A stretch of DNA of 33,810 nucleotides from Streptomyces hydrogenans (GCF_014656075.1 NZ_BNBS01000087.1:1-33810), one strand, 5' to 3'. Shown: positions 1-7,858, counted from the first letter of the stretch. Notes: a model not told the origin generated them from the letters alone. A program made the numbers and translations.

Positions 1-2
1 GG

Positions 3-890
3 GCGGAGGGGCGGGCCGACCTCCTCGTACCGCACCTCACGGACCGCTCCCCCTGGGTGCGCGGCCTCGCCCGGGAGGGCCTGCGGGAGGCCGGCGGCGA
101 CCCGCGGGCCCGGCTGCGCGCGCTCTGCGCCGACCCCGCGGCCGTCACGCCCCCGGCGGTCGCCGGGCTCGCGGAGGAGGGCCACACCGAGGACGCCCCC
201 CTGCTCCGGACGCTCGCCCGGCACCCCGACGGCGCCGTACGGGCCCGGGCGCTGGGCGGACTGCGACGGCTGGGGGCCCTGGAGGACGCCGAGCTCGCAC
301 CCTGGGCCGACGACCCGGACCCCCGCGTCGGCGCGGTCGTGCTGCGCGCCCTGCGGGACGACCCCGAGGCCCTGCGCGGTCTCCTCGGCAGCCCGCACGC
401 GCGCGTGCGGGCGCGGGCGCTGACCCTCCTCTCGCACCGCCACGCACTCGGCTGGGACGGGGCCCTGCCGCACCTCGCCGACCCGGCGCCCGAGGTGGCG
501 CGCGCGGCGCGCCGGGCGCTGCGGCGCCGCTCGCGCCAGGCCTCCACCGAGCGGCTGATCTCCTGCACCGGCCCCCGTGAGGCACCCGCGCTGCGGACGC
601 TCGCCGCGCGGCTGCTCCGCCACCGCTACGAGCCCGCCTCCCTGCTCAACGCGCTCCGCCTGCTGGACGACCCCCTGCCGGGGGTCCGCGACGCAGCCCG
701 CGCGCAGGCCCTGCGGGTGGTGTGGGACCGCAAGGCCGCCGAGGAGCCCCACGCGGACGACATCCGCGCCCTCGCCGAGGCGAACGCCGAGCGGATCGCC
801 GTCTGGTGGGCGGAACGCCCCACGTCCCGCCGCCCGCGCCGGAAAAGCCCGGGCGGCGGCCGAGGGGGGACGTCCGCCCTCCCGGCATGA
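3..890 (+). CDS. HEAT-repeat protein, 3' part (5' end outside window)
   Basis: The frame is open from the first base, so the start lies upstream of the window; the first GTG inside (position 57) falls in the middle of a helical repeat and is unlikely to be the true start. The visible 295 residues consist of repeated units of about 30 residues rich in Ala, Leu, Arg and Asp-Pro, such as DPDPRVGAVVLRALRDD and SPHARVRARALTLL. This is the pattern of HEAT/PBS-lyase-like alpha-solenoids, which usually act as protein-binding scaffolds. The C-terminus is a basic tail (RPRRKSPGG) after a Trp-rich segment. The specific partner or role cannot be read from the sequence. The stop overlaps the ATG of the next gene (ATGA at 887-890), which suggests translational coupling. 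Confidence 0.75.
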   Translation, partial: AEGRADLLVPHLTDRSPWVRGLAREGLREAGGDPRARLRALCADPAAVTPPAVAGLAEEGHTEDAPLLRTLARHPDGAVRARALGGLRRLGALEDAELAPWADDPDPRVGAVVLRALRDDPEALRGLLGSPHARVRARALTLLSHRHALGWDGALPHLADPAPEVARAARRALRRRSRQASTERLISCTGPREAPALRTLAARLLRHRYEPASLLNALRLLDDPLPGVRDAARAQALRVVWDRKAAEEPHADDIRALAEANAERIAVWWAERPTSRRPRRKSPGGGRGGTSALPA

Positions 891-1441
891 CGCACGAGAC
901 GGTGGCACGGCAGGCGGCGGTCCGAGGGCCGGGACGGGGGCTCCCCCTGTACCGGTGCCCGGACGTGACGCGGCCGAAGGCCTGGGCCGACCTGGACCAG
1001 GACGTGCGCCGGGCGGTCCGGCGGGGGACGTACGCCCCCGCGCACGGCCGGCTCACGGGGGTCCACGGCCCCGGCCGGCGGGGGCGCTGGGACCGGGCCG
1101 TCGACCGGGTGCGGCTCGCGCTCGCGCCGTGCGATCCCGGCGGACGGATCCGGGAGGCCACGCTGCCGTACGCGGCGGAGCGGCCAGAACTGCTGCCGCT
1201 GATCGTGGTGCGGACGACCGACTGGGTGGCGCCGGTCCGCGCGCGTGCGCCGGAGGTGCTGCGGGAGTCGACGGCGCATCCGCGGGGGCGGAGGCGGGCG
1301 TCGGCGGTCGCCGGGCTGCGGCTGCGGCTGCGGCTGCGGCTGCGGCTGCTCGACGCCGTGCGGCTGGGTCGGATGACGGTGCTGCCCGGCGATCCCGCGC
1401 CCGTCGTCGTACGGGCGGCCGAGCGGGCCCTGTTCGGGTGA
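887..1441 (+). CDS. Short HEAT-like protein, possibly a truncated paralogue
   Basis: A 184-residue frame starts at the ATG that overlaps the stop of the preceding HEAT gene by 4 bp. It looks like the N-terminal part of a HEAT protein (GRWDRAVDRVRLAL, RIREATLPYAAERPELLPL, VVRTTDWVAPVRARAPEVL) joined directly to a short C-terminal helix (DPAPVVVRAAERALFG). In between lies a Leu-Arg dipeptide stretch encoded by six perfect GGCTGC units. At 184 residues it is much shorter than typical bacterial HEAT-repeat proteins, so an internal deletion or a decaying copy is plausible. No strong ribosome binding site is visible, and expression probably depends on coupling to the upstream gene. It could also be a genuine small HEAT protein. 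Function is unknown. Confidence 0.5.
   Translation: MTHETVARQAAVRGPGRGLPLYRCPDVTRPKAWADLDQDVRRAVRRGTYAPAHGRLTGVHGPGRRGRWDRAVDRVRLALAPCDPGGRIREATLPYAAERPELLPLIVVRTTDWVAPVRARAPEVLRESTAHPRGRRRASAVAGLRLRLRLRLRLLDAVRLGRMTVLPGDPAPVVVRAAERALFG
1314..1349 (+). repeat. Perfect (GGCTGC)x6 hexanucleotide tract
   Basis: Six exact copies of GGCTGC, 36 bp, lie inside the short HEAT-like frame and encode alternating Leu and Arg. The unit length is a multiple of three, so slippage would change repeat number without a frameshift. A shorter related tract (three GCTGCC units, 2036-2053) is present near the 3' end of the next gene. Confidence 0.9.
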
Positions 1442-1472
1442 TCCCCGTACCCCGGGGGCGGAGAATGGGGGC

Positions 1473-2078
1473 ATGGGAAAAACGTATGAGCGTATCGACG
1501 GGCGGCTGCGGACCTTCATCGAGGACCAGCCCCTCTACTTCACCGCCACCGCCCCGCTCTCCGGCGACGGGCACGTCAACCTCTCGCCCAAGGGGCGGCG
1601 GGGGACCCTCGTCGTCCTCGACGAACTGACCCTCGCCTACATCGACTTCGGCGGGAGCACCGCCGAGACCCTCGCCCACCTCCGGGAGCCGGGCAACGGA
1701 CGGATCACGCTCATGTGGACCTCCTTCTCCGGGCCGCCGACCGTGGTGCGGGTGCACGGCCGGGGCGAGACGGTGCTGCGGGACGACCCGCGCTGGCCCG
1801 AACTCTTCGCCCGCTTCCCCGAGGAGGCGGTGAAGGACCAGATCAGCGCGCGGGCGATCGTCCTCGTGCACGCCCTGCGGATCAGCGACTCCTGCGGCTT
1901 CGCGGTGCCCGTCATGGAGTACCGGGAGGAGCGCTCGCTGCACGCCGACTTCTTCAACCGGAAGACGGACGAGGAGTTCAACACGTACTGCGAGGGCAAG
2001 GAGCACATCGCCACCAGCATCGACGGCCTGCCCGCGCTGCCGCTGCCGCTGCCGCCGCTCCCCCACTCGGAGCAGTAG
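1473..2078 (+). CDS. Pyridoxamine 5'-phosphate oxidase-fold (PNPOx-like) protein
   Basis: 201 residues. The pattern matches the actinobacterial pyridoxamine 5'-phosphate oxidase-related family: an N-terminal split-barrel with FTATAPLSGDGHVNLSPKG (about residues 23-41), a strand ITLMWTSFSGPP (about 77-88), then a VRVHGRGE strand (about 91-98). Members bind FMN or F420 and include many of unknown substrate; a role in B6 synthesis is not implied. The tail is a Leu-Pro repeat (LPLPLPPLP) encoded by a short hexanucleotide tract. The ATG at 1473 follows a GGCGGAG about 9 nt upstream. Alternatively GAGAAT (1461-1466) could be a -10 for a leaderless message. No neighbour suggests a substrate. Confidence 0.8.
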   Translation: MGKTYERIDGRLRTFIEDQPLYFTATAPLSGDGHVNLSPKGRRGTLVVLDELTLAYIDFGGSTAETLAHLREPGNGRITLMWTSFSGPPTVVRVHGRGETVLRDDPRWPELFARFPEEAVKDQISARAIVLVHALRISDSCGFAVPVMEYREERSLHADFFNRKTDEEFNTYCEGKEHIATSIDGLPALPLPLPPLPHSEQ

Positions 2079-2080
2079 CC

Positions 2081-2109
2081 TGGCCCTCGCCGGAGGGGCG
2101 GCCTAGCGT
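2081..2109 (+). promoter_or_regulatory. Putative leaderless promoter for the L,D-transpeptidase gene
   Basis: TAGCGT (2104-2109) fits the TAnnnT -10 pattern of the housekeeping sigma factor. Its last base is 7 nt before the ATG at 2117, and there is no purine-rich ribosome binding site, so the transcript probably starts at or next to the A of ATG. TGGCCC (2081-2086), 17 bp upstream, is a weak -35 candidate. The assignment is by pattern only. Confidence 0.45.
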
Positions 2110-2116
2110 CGCCGCC

Positions 2117-2809
2117 ATGCGCATCCTCCTCGCGGCCGGTGCCGCGCTGCTCTCCCTGGCCTCCGCGCCGACGCCCCCGCCGGCACCGCTGCCCGCGCGG
2201 ATGGCGGACACCGGCGGCGGCTCCCAGCTGATCACCGCCGTGGCCGCCGACGCCTCCGCCACCACCGGGACCCTCACCTGGTGGGACCGGCGGGGCGGGC
2301 GGTGGGTGCGGGCGGGATCGGCGCCGGCCCGGTTCGGCGCGAAGGGGCTGGCGGACGGCGCCACCCGGCGGCAGGGCACGAACACCACGCCGACCGGCCT
2401 CTTCGACCTGCCCTACGCCTTCGGCGTCCGGCCCGCCCCGGCCGGGACCCGCTACCGGTACGTCCGTGCCACCCGGGACTCCTGGTGGTGCCAGGACAAC
2501 GACTCCCGCGCGTACAACCGGTGGGTCGAGGGACTGCCGGCGGACTGCCGCGCCGGCGAGGCCGAGCACCTCGTCGCCTACCGGACGCAGTACGCCCACG
2601 CGCTCGTCATCGGCTTCAACTACGCCCGCCCGGTGCGGATGCGGGGCGCCGGGATCTTCCTGCACGTCAACGGGCGCGGCGCGACGGCGGGTTGCGTGTC
2701 GGTCGCCGCGGACGCGATGCGGGCGATCCTGGCCTGGGCCGATCCGGCCCGGCGCCCGCACATCGCCGTCGGCACCCGGCGGGGGCCGACGGCGATCCTG
2801 CGCTACTGA
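2117..2809 (+). CDS. Secreted L,D-transpeptidase (YkuD-type) family protein
   Basis: 230 residues. The N-terminus (MRILLAAGAALLSLASAP) is a typical Sec signal peptide followed by a Pro/Ala-rich linker, so the product acts outside the membrane. The catalytic YkuD motif is visible near the C-terminus as HVNGRGATAGCVSV: His183, the conserved Gly residues, and Cys193 as the acyl-enzyme nucleophile. It lacks the SHGC spelling of the canonical family and matches the divergent branch common in Streptomyces. The family forms or edits 3-3 cross-links in peptidoglycan; the substrate of this branch is inferred. Two further Cys (125 and 144) could form a disulfide. The start was chosen because the signal peptide begins there and a -10 lies 7 nt upstream. 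It converges on argR, whose stop is 7 bp away. Confidence 0.85.
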   Translation: MRILLAAGAALLSLASAPTPPPAPLPARMADTGGGSQLITAVAADASATTGTLTWWDRRGGRWVRAGSAPARFGAKGLADGATRRQGTNTTPTGLFDLPYAFGVRPAPAGTRYRYVRATRDSWWCQDNDSRAYNRWVEGLPADCRAGEAEHLVAYRTQYAHALVIGFNYARPVRMRGAGIFLHVNGRGATAGCVSVAADAMRAILAWADPARRPHIAVGTRRGPTAILRY

Positions 2810-2816
2810 CCGGGGT

Positions 2817-3353
2817 TCAGTTCCCCTTCTGCGCGAGGCGCAGCAGGTGGTCGGCGAGGGCCTGGCCGCCCGTGGGGTCGCGGGAGATGAGCAGGAGGGT
2901 GTCGTCGCCCGCGATGGTGCCGAGGATGGCGCGGAGTTCGGCCTGGTCGATGGCGGACGCGAGGAACTGGGCGGCGCCCGGCGGGGTCCGCAGCACCACC
3001 AGGTTGGCGGACGCCTCGGCGGAGATGAGGAGTTCGCCGGAGAGGCGGCGCATGCGCTCCTCCTTGGCGGACTCGCCGAGCGGGGCCTGCGGGGTGCGGA
3101 AGCCGCCCTCGCTGGGGACCGCGTAGATCAGCTCGCCGCCGGTGTTGCGGATCTTCACCGCGCCGAGCTCGTCGAGGTCGCGGGAGAGCGTCGCCTGGGT
3201 GACGCTCAGCCCGTCGTCCGCGAGGAGCTTGGCGAGCTGGCTCTGCGACCGCACCGGCTGCCGGTTGAGGATGTCGACGATCCTGCGGTGGCGTGCGGTG
3301 CGGGTCTGCGGGACCGACGGCCCTCCGTGCTCGTTCCCCTGCGCGTCGGTCAT
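2817..3353 (-). CDS. argR: Arginine repressor ArgR
   Basis: 178 residues, the usual length. Residues about 20-85 form the winged helix that reads ARG boxes, including TQATLSRDLDELGAVK (52-67) with the Ser-Arg of the recognition helix. The C-terminal half (about 105-175) is the hexamerisation and arginine-binding domain, with the hallmark GTIAGDDTLLL (145-155). With L-arginine as co-repressor the hexamer shuts down arginine synthesis. The gene is the last of the argCJBDR operon, 7 bp after argD, so it is probably transcribed from the argC promoter and subject to its own repression. An N-terminal extension of about 18 polar residues precedes the DNA-binding domain. Confidence 0.96.
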   Translation of the reverse strand: MTDAQGNEHGGPSVPQTRTARHRRIVDILNRQPVRSQSQLAKLLADDGLSVTQATLSRDLDELGAVKIRNTGGELIYAVPSEGGFRTPQAPLGESAKEERMRRLSGELLISAEASANLVVLRTPPGAAQFLASAIDQAELRAILGTIAGDDTLLLISRDPTGGQALADHLLRLAQKGN

Positions 3354-3360
3354 CGTCGCC

Positions 3361-4566
3361 TCATTCTCCGGTTCGTCCTTGCCCGTTCGCCTCGTGCGCC
3401 TTCTCCAGGACGGCCGGGAGGGCCCGGAGGAAGGCGTCCGCCTCGGCGTCGGTGAGGACCAGCGGAGGCATGATCCGTACGACGTCGGGGGCGGGCGCGT
3501 TCACCAGGAGGCCGGCGTCCTGAGCCGCCTGCTGCACCTGGGGCGCGAGGGGCTCGGTGAGCACGATACCCAGCAGGAGGCCCGCGCCACGGACATGGGA
3601 GACCAGCGGGTGGCCGAGGCCCTCGATTCCGGAGCGCAGCCGCTCGCCGACGGCCTTGACGTGGTCGAGGGCGGCGTCGGCGGCGAGGGTGTCCAGGACG
3701 GCGAGGCCGGCGGCGCAGGCGACCGGGTTGCCGCCGAAGGTGGTGCCGTGGTGGCCGGGGGCGAAGAGGTCGGCGGCCGCGCCGAAGGCGACGGTGGCGC
3801 CGAGCGGCAGGCCGCCGCCCAGCCCCTTGGCGAGGGTGACGACGTCGGGGTCGACGCCCTCGTGGGCCTGGTGCTCGAACCAGTGGCCGCAGCGGCCGAT
3901 GCCGGTCTGGACCTCGTCGAGGACGAGGAGGGTGCCGGTGGCGCGGGTGATCTCGCGGGCGGCCTTGAGGTAGCCGGCCGGCGGGACGACGACGCCGTTC
4001 TCGCCCTGGACGGGCTCGATGATGACGAAGGCCGTCTCCTCGGTGACGACGGCGCGCAGCGCCTCCACGTCGCCGTACGGGACGTGGGTGACGTCACCGG
4101 GCAGCGGCAGGAAGGGGGTCTGCTTGCCGGGCTGGCCGGTGAGGGCGAGGGAGCCCATGGTGCGGCCGTGGAAGCCGCCGTCGGTGGCGACCATGTGGGT
4201 CCGGCCGGTGAGCCGGCCGATCTTGAACGCGGCCTCGTTGGCCTCGGCGCCGGAATTGCAGAAGAAGACCTTGCCGGGGCGGTCGAAGAGCGCCAGGAGC
4301 CGCTCGGCGAGGGCGACGGGCGGTTCGGCGACGAAGAGGTTGGAGACGTGGCCGAGGCTCTGGATCTGGTGGGTGACGGCCTCGACGACGGCCGGGTGGG
4401 CGTGGCCGAGGGCGTTGACGGCGATGCCGCCGACGAAGTCCAGGTACTCCTTGCCGTCGGCGTCCCAGACCTTGGCGCCCTCGCCGCGGACGAGGGGCAG
4501 GCGCGGGGTGCCGTAGTTGTTCATGAGCGAGCCCTGCCACCGCCCGGTCAGCTGTTCGTTGCTCAC
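3361..4566 (-). CDS. argD: Acetylornithine aminotransferase ArgD
   Basis: 401 residues, a normal length for this class III PLP-dependent aminotransferase. Visible hallmarks are NSGAEANEAAFKIGR (104-118) for cofactor phosphate binding, IIEPVQGENGV (182-192), VLDEVQTGIGR (215-225), and the PLP Schiff-base lysine in LAKGLGGGLPLGA (Lys247). It converts N-acetylglutamate 5-semialdehyde plus glutamate to N2-acetylornithine and 2-oxoglutarate, the fourth step of arginine synthesis. It may also act on succinyl-diaminopimelate in lysine synthesis, as known for the E. coli enzyme. The start codon overlaps the stop of argB by 4 bp, indicating translational coupling. Confidence 0.97.
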   Translation of the reverse strand: MSNEQLTGRWQGSLMNNYGTPRLPLVRGEGAKVWDADGKEYLDFVGGIAVNALGHAHPAVVEAVTHQIQSLGHVSNLFVAEPPVALAERLLALFDRPGKVFFCNSGAEANEAAFKIGRLTGRTHMVATDGGFHGRTMGSLALTGQPGKQTPFLPLPGDVTHVPYGDVEALRAVVTEETAFVIIEPVQGENGVVVPPAGYLKAAREITRATGTLLVLDEVQTGIGRCGHWFEHQAHEGVDPDVVTLAKGLGGGLPLGATVAFGAAADLFAPGHHGTTFGGNPVACAAGLAVLDTLAADAALDHVKAVGERLRSGIEGLGHPLVSHVRGAGLLLGIVLTEPLAPQVQQAAQDAGLLVNAPAPDVVRIMPPLVLTDAEADAFLRALPAVLEKAHEANGQGRTGE

Positions 4567-5468
4567 GGTTCCCCCTGTCCGTCCGGCACGACCATCGTGC
4601 CGATGCCCTCGTCGGTGAAGATCTCCAGCAGGATCGAGTGCTGGACGCGCCCGTCGATCACGCGGGCGGTGGTGACGCCGTTGCGCACGGCGTGCAGGCA
4701 GCCCTCCATCTTGGGGACCATGCCGCTGGACAGCTCGGGCAGCAGCTTCTCCAGCTGGCTGGCGGTGAGCCGGCTGATGACCTCGTCGCTGTTCGGCCAG
4801 TCCTCGTAGAGGCCCTCGACGTCGGTCAGGACCATCAGGGTCTCGGCGCCCAGCGCCGCAGCGAGTGCCGCAGCCGCCGTATCAGCATTGACGTTGTAGA
4901 CATGTCCGTCGTCCTGGGAGCGGGCGATGGAGGAGACGACCGGGATGCGGCCGTCCTCCAGGAGCGCCTGGATGGCGCCGGTGTCGATGGCGGTGATCTC
5001 GCCGACCCGGCCGATGTCGACGCGCTCGCCGTCGATCTCCGGCCGGTGCTTGACGGCGGTGATGGTGTGGGCGTCCTCGCCCGTGAGGCCGACGGCGAGC
5101 GGGCCGTGCTGGTTGAGCAGCCCGACGAGCTCGCGCTGGACCTGGCCGGCGAGCACCATCCGCACGACGTCCATGGCGTCCTCGGTGGTGACCCGCAGGC
5201 CGGCCTTGAACTCGCTGACGATGCCGTGCCGGTCCAGGGCGGCGCTGATCTGGGGGCCGCCGCCGTGCACGACGACCGGCTTGAGGCCGGCGTGGCGCAG
5301 GAAGACGACGTCCTGGGCGAAGGCGGCCTTCAGGTCCTCGTCGATCATGGCGTTGCCGCCGAACTTGATGACGACGGTCTTGCCGTGGTGGCGGGTGAGC
5401 CAGGGCAGCGCCTCGATCAACGTCTGGGCCTTCGGGAGGGCGGTGTGCTTCCGCGTGGCGTTGGTCAT
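4563..5468 (-). CDS. argB: Acetylglutamate kinase ArgB
   Basis: 301 residues, an amino-acid-kinase fold. KFGGNAM (35-41) supplies the ATP-phosphate lysine, VVHGGGPQI (66-74) binds N-acetylglutamate, and NVNADTAAAALAAAL is the conserved nucleotide-binding region. It phosphorylates N-acetylglutamate, the committed and usually arginine-inhibited step. The long N-terminal helix (about residues 10-28) is the kind that mediates hexamerisation and arginine inhibition in feedback-sensitive enzymes, so allosteric control by arginine is likely, but this is inferred. It overlaps both neighbours, argJ upstream and argD downstream, by 4 bp. Confidence 0.97.
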   Translation of the reverse strand: MTNATRKHTALPKAQTLIEALPWLTRHHGKTVVIKFGGNAMIDEDLKAAFAQDVVFLRHAGLKPVVVHGGGPQISAALDRHGIVSEFKAGLRVTTEDAMDVVRMVLAGQVQRELVGLLNQHGPLAVGLTGEDAHTITAVKHRPEIDGERVDIGRVGEITAIDTGAIQALLEDGRIPVVSSIARSQDDGHVYNVNADTAAAALAAALGAETLMVLTDVEGLYEDWPNSDEVISRLTASQLEKLLPELSSGMVPKMEGCLHAVRNGVTTARVIDGRVQHSILLEIFTDEGIGTMVVPDGQGEP

Positions 5469-6631
5469 GACGAGTACGCGCTGTTCTCGTGGACGTAGTC
5501 GGCGGTCAGGTCGTTGGCCCAGATGACCGCGGACTCGGAGCCGGCGGCCAGGTCGGCGGTGACGACGACCTCCCGGAAGCGCATGTCGACCAGGTCACGG
5601 TCCTCGCCGACGGAGCCGTTCTTACAGACCCAGACGCCGTTGATGGCGACGTTCAGCTCGTCGGGCTCGAAGGCGGCGGAGGTGGTGCCGATGGCGGAGA
5701 GCACCCGGCCCCAGTTGGGGTCCTCGCCGTGGATGGCGCACTTGAGGAGGTTGTTGCGGGCGATGGAGCGGCCGACCTCGACGGCGTCGTCCTCGGTGGC
5801 CGCGTTGATCACCTCGATGCGGATGTCCTTGCTGGCGCCCTCGGCGTCGCCGATGAGCTGGCGGGCGAGGTCGGCGCAGACCTCCCGGACGGCCTCGGCG
5901 AAGTCGTCCTGGGCGGGGGTGGCGCCGGAGGCGCCGGAGGCCAGGAGGAGGACGGTGTCGTTGGTGGACATGCAGCCGTCGGAGTCGACCCGGTCGAAGG
6001 TGAGCCGGGTGGCGGTCCGCAGGGCCGCGTCGAGGCCCTTCGCGTCGACGTCGGCGTCGGTGGTGAGGACGACGAGCATGGTGGCGAGGCCGGGGGCGAG
6101 CATGCCCGCGCCCTTGGCCATGCCGCCGACCGTCCAGCCGTCCTTGGCGGCGACGGCCGTCTTGTGGACGGTGTCGGTGGTCTTGATGGCGATGGCGGCC
6201 TTCTCCCCGCCGTGCGCGGAGAGTTCGGCGGCGGCCGTCTCGACGCCGGGGAGCAGCTTGTCCATCGGGAGGAGGACGCCGATGAGGCCGGTGGAGGCGA
6301 CGGCGACCTCGCCGGCGCCGACCTCGGCGCCCCGGGCGCTGAGGACCTCGGCGACCTTCTCGGCGGTGGCGTGGGTGTCCTGGAAGCCCTGGGGGCCGGT
6401 GCAGGCGTTGGCGCCGCCGGAGTTGAGGACGACCGCGGTCAGCTCGCCGTCGGCGAGGACCTGCTGGGACCAGACGACCGGGGCGGCCTTGACGCGGTTG
6501 GACGTGAAGACTCCCGCGGCGGCGCGGCGCGGCCCGGTGTTGACCACGAGGGCCAGGTCCGGGTTGCCGTTCGACTTGATCCCGGCGGCGATGCCCGCCG
6601 CCGTGAATCCCTGCGCTGCGGTGACGCTCAT
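5465..6631 (-). CDS. argJ: Bifunctional ornithine acetyltransferase / N-acetylglutamate synthase ArgJ
   Basis: 388 residues from the ATG at 6631, which overlaps the argC stop by 4 bp; the frame stays open far upstream, but that part is antisense to argC. The protein is an N-terminal-nucleophile enzyme that cuts itself before the Thr in KGAGMLAPGLATML. Counting from this start, the cut lies between Ala183 and Thr184, giving alpha and beta chains. It transfers the acetyl group from N-acetylornithine to glutamate, recycling it. If the enzyme is bifunctional it can also make N-acetylglutamate from acetyl-CoA. Sequence alone cannot prove the second activity, but no separate argE is present here, consistent with the acetyl-recycling route. 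Confidence 0.96.
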   Translation of the reverse strand: MSVTAAQGFTAAGIAAGIKSNGNPDLALVVNTGPRRAAAGVFTSNRVKAAPVVWSQQVLADGELTAVVLNSGGANACTGPQGFQDTHATAEKVAEVLSARGAEVGAGEVAVASTGLIGVLLPMDKLLPGVETAAAELSAHGGEKAAIAIKTTDTVHKTAVAAKDGWTVGGMAKGAGMLAPGLATMLVVLTTDADVDAKGLDAALRTATRLTFDRVDSDGCMSTNDTVLLLASGASGATPAQDDFAEAVREVCADLARQLIGDAEGASKDIRIEVINAATEDDAVEVGRSIARNNLLKCAIHGEDPNWGRVLSAIGTTSAAFEPDELNVAINGVWVCKNGSVGEDRDLVDMRFREVVVTADLAAGSESAVIWANDLTADYVHENSAYSS

Positions 6632-7656
6632 GGAGCGACTCCAATCGTGGAGAGTCCGGTGTCCTCGGGAAGGCCGAGGGCGATGTTCATGCTCTGCACC
6701 GCGCCGCCGGCGGTGCCCTTGGTGAGGTTGTCGATGGCGCTGATGGCGATGATCCGGTGCGCGTTCGCGTCGTACGCGACCTGGATGTGAACGGCGTTGG
6801 AACCGTGGACGGACGCCGTGGCGGGCCACTGTCCCTCGGGGAGGAGGTGGACGAACGGCTCGTCCGCGTAGGCCTTCTCGTAGGCGGCGCGGACGGCCTC
6901 GGCGGTGACGCCCGGCTTCGCGGCGGCGGTGCAGGTGGCGAGGATGCCGCGGGGCATCGGCGCCAGGGTGGGCGTGAAGGAGACGGTGACCCGCTCGCCG
7001 GCCGGGCCCGAGAGGTTCTGGATCATCTCGGGGGTGTGCCGGTGGCCGCCGCCGACGCCGTACGGGGTCATGTTGCCCATCACCTCGCTGCCGAGGAGGT
7101 GCGGCTTGAGGGCCTTGCCCGCGCCGGAGGTGCCGGAGGCGGCGACGATCACGGCCTCGGGCTCGGCGAGGGAGGCGCCGTACGCCGGGAAGAGGGCGAG
7201 CGAGACGGCGGTGGGGTAGCAACCGGGCACCGCGATGCGCTTGGACCCCTCCAGCGCGGCGCGGGCGCCCGGCAGTTCGGGGAGGCCGTAGGGCCAGGTG
7301 CCGGCGTGCGGGGAGCCGTAGTACGTCTCCCAGTCGGCCGGGTCCTTCAGCCGGAAGTCGGCGCCCATGTCGACGACGAGGACGTCGTCGCCGAGCTGTT
7401 CGGCGACAGCGGCGGACTGGCCGTGCGGGAGGGCGAGGAAGACGACGTCGTGGCCGGCGAGCTCCTCGGCGGTGGTGGGCGCGAGGACGCGGTCGGCGAG
7501 CGGCAGCAGGTGCGGCTGGAGGCCGCCGAGCCGCTGCCCGGCGTTGGAGTGGCCGGTCAGGGTGCCGATCTCGACCTGGGGGTGGGCGAGGAGCAGGCGC
7601 AGGAGTTCCCCGCCCGCGTATCCGCTCGCGCCCGCGACTGCTGCTCGTACCGTCAT
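6628..7656 (-). CDS. argC: N-acetyl-gamma-glutamyl-phosphate reductase ArgC
   Basis: 342 residues, a normal length. The Rossmann motif GASGYAGGELLRLL (9-22) binds NADPH. The catalytic cysteine is Cys146 in VPGCYPTA and the catalytic histidine is probably His207 in GGGHRHTPEM. It reduces N-acetylglutamyl phosphate to the semialdehyde. This is the first gene of the argCJBDR operon. A clear AGGAGGG (7663-7669) lies 6 nt before the ATG, and the promoter and ARG box lie immediately upstream, giving a 5' untranslated region of only about 20 nt. Confidence 0.97.
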   Translation of the reverse strand: MTVRAAVAGASGYAGGELLRLLLAHPQVEIGTLTGHSNAGQRLGGLQPHLLPLADRVLAPTTAEELAGHDVVFLALPHGQSAAVAEQLGDDVLVVDMGADFRLKDPADWETYYGSPHAGTWPYGLPELPGARAALEGSKRIAVPGCYPTAVSLALFPAYGASLAEPEAVIVAASGTSGAGKALKPHLLGSEVMGNMTPYGVGGGHRHTPEMIQNLSGPAGERVTVSFTPTLAPMPRGILATCTAAAKPGVTAEAVRAAYEKAYADEPFVHLLPEGQWPATASVHGSNAVHIQVAYDANAHRIIAISAIDNLTKGTAGGAVQSMNIALGLPEDTGLSTIGVAP

Positions 7657-7682
7657 CGAAAACCCTCCTCATGGATGGCATG

Positions 7683-7711
7683 ACTATACGTGGCGTCGTA
7701 GTTTTATGCAA
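7683..7711 (-). promoter_or_regulatory. Promoter of the argCJBDR operon
   Basis: Read on the minus strand, TTGCAT (-35, plus-strand 7706-7711) and TATAGT (-10, 7683-7688) are separated by exactly 17 bp, a very good match to a housekeeping promoter. Transcription should start near 7675, about 20 nt before the argC ATG. The -35 hexamer is embedded in the ARG box. Confidence 0.75.
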
Positions 7712-7723
7712 CGAGAGGCATGA
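7704..7723 (-). promoter_or_regulatory. ARG box (ArgR operator)
   Basis: On the minus strand the sequence TCATGCCTCTCGTTGCATAA has the CATGC...TTGCATA half-site arrangement of Streptomyces ARG boxes as I recall them. It covers the -35 hexamer of the argC promoter, so bound ArgR would block RNA polymerase. A second, weaker half-site-like sequence with CATGCC and CATG lies at 7670-7688, over the -10 and the start of transcription, as expected for tandem boxes. Binding is inferred from pattern. Confidence 0.7.
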
Positions 7724-7819
7724 GGGTTCACTCCCCAGGGTGCGGCGCGGGACGGCGGGGCGCACCCGGTGCCGCCGGAGAGGGGGCGCGGCGGGGGCGG
7801 TCGCGGTCGGTGGGGAATT

Positions 7820-7851
7820 TAGTAGCCATGTACATAGTAGCCATGTACGGT
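7820..7851 (+). promoter_or_regulatory. Tandem 15-bp operator repeats and -10 of the MarR gene
   Basis: TAGTAGCCATGTAC occurs twice, at 7820-7833 and 7835-7848, one base apart. The self-complementary ATGTACAT (7828-7835) spans the junction. TACGGT (7846-7851) is a reasonable -10, and its last base is 7 nt before the ATG at 7859. The second repeat overlaps the -10, the layout expected of an auto-repressor site. There is no ribosome binding site, so a leaderless transcript is likely. Whether the downstream MarR protein binds here is inferred from position. Confidence 0.6.
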
Positions 7852-7858
7852 ATCTGGC

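Noticed and set aside
5489..6790. Plus-strand frames rich in Gly, Val and Asp opposite argJ, argC, pheT and pheS
   Set aside because: Low-complexity composition and antisense to well-recognised enzymes; typical of GC-rich genomes.
7738..7770. GGGTGCG/CGCACCC hairpin between the argC promoter and the MarR operator
   Set aside because: The 7-bp stem has a 16-nt loop and lies upstream of both transcripts, so no role is apparent.
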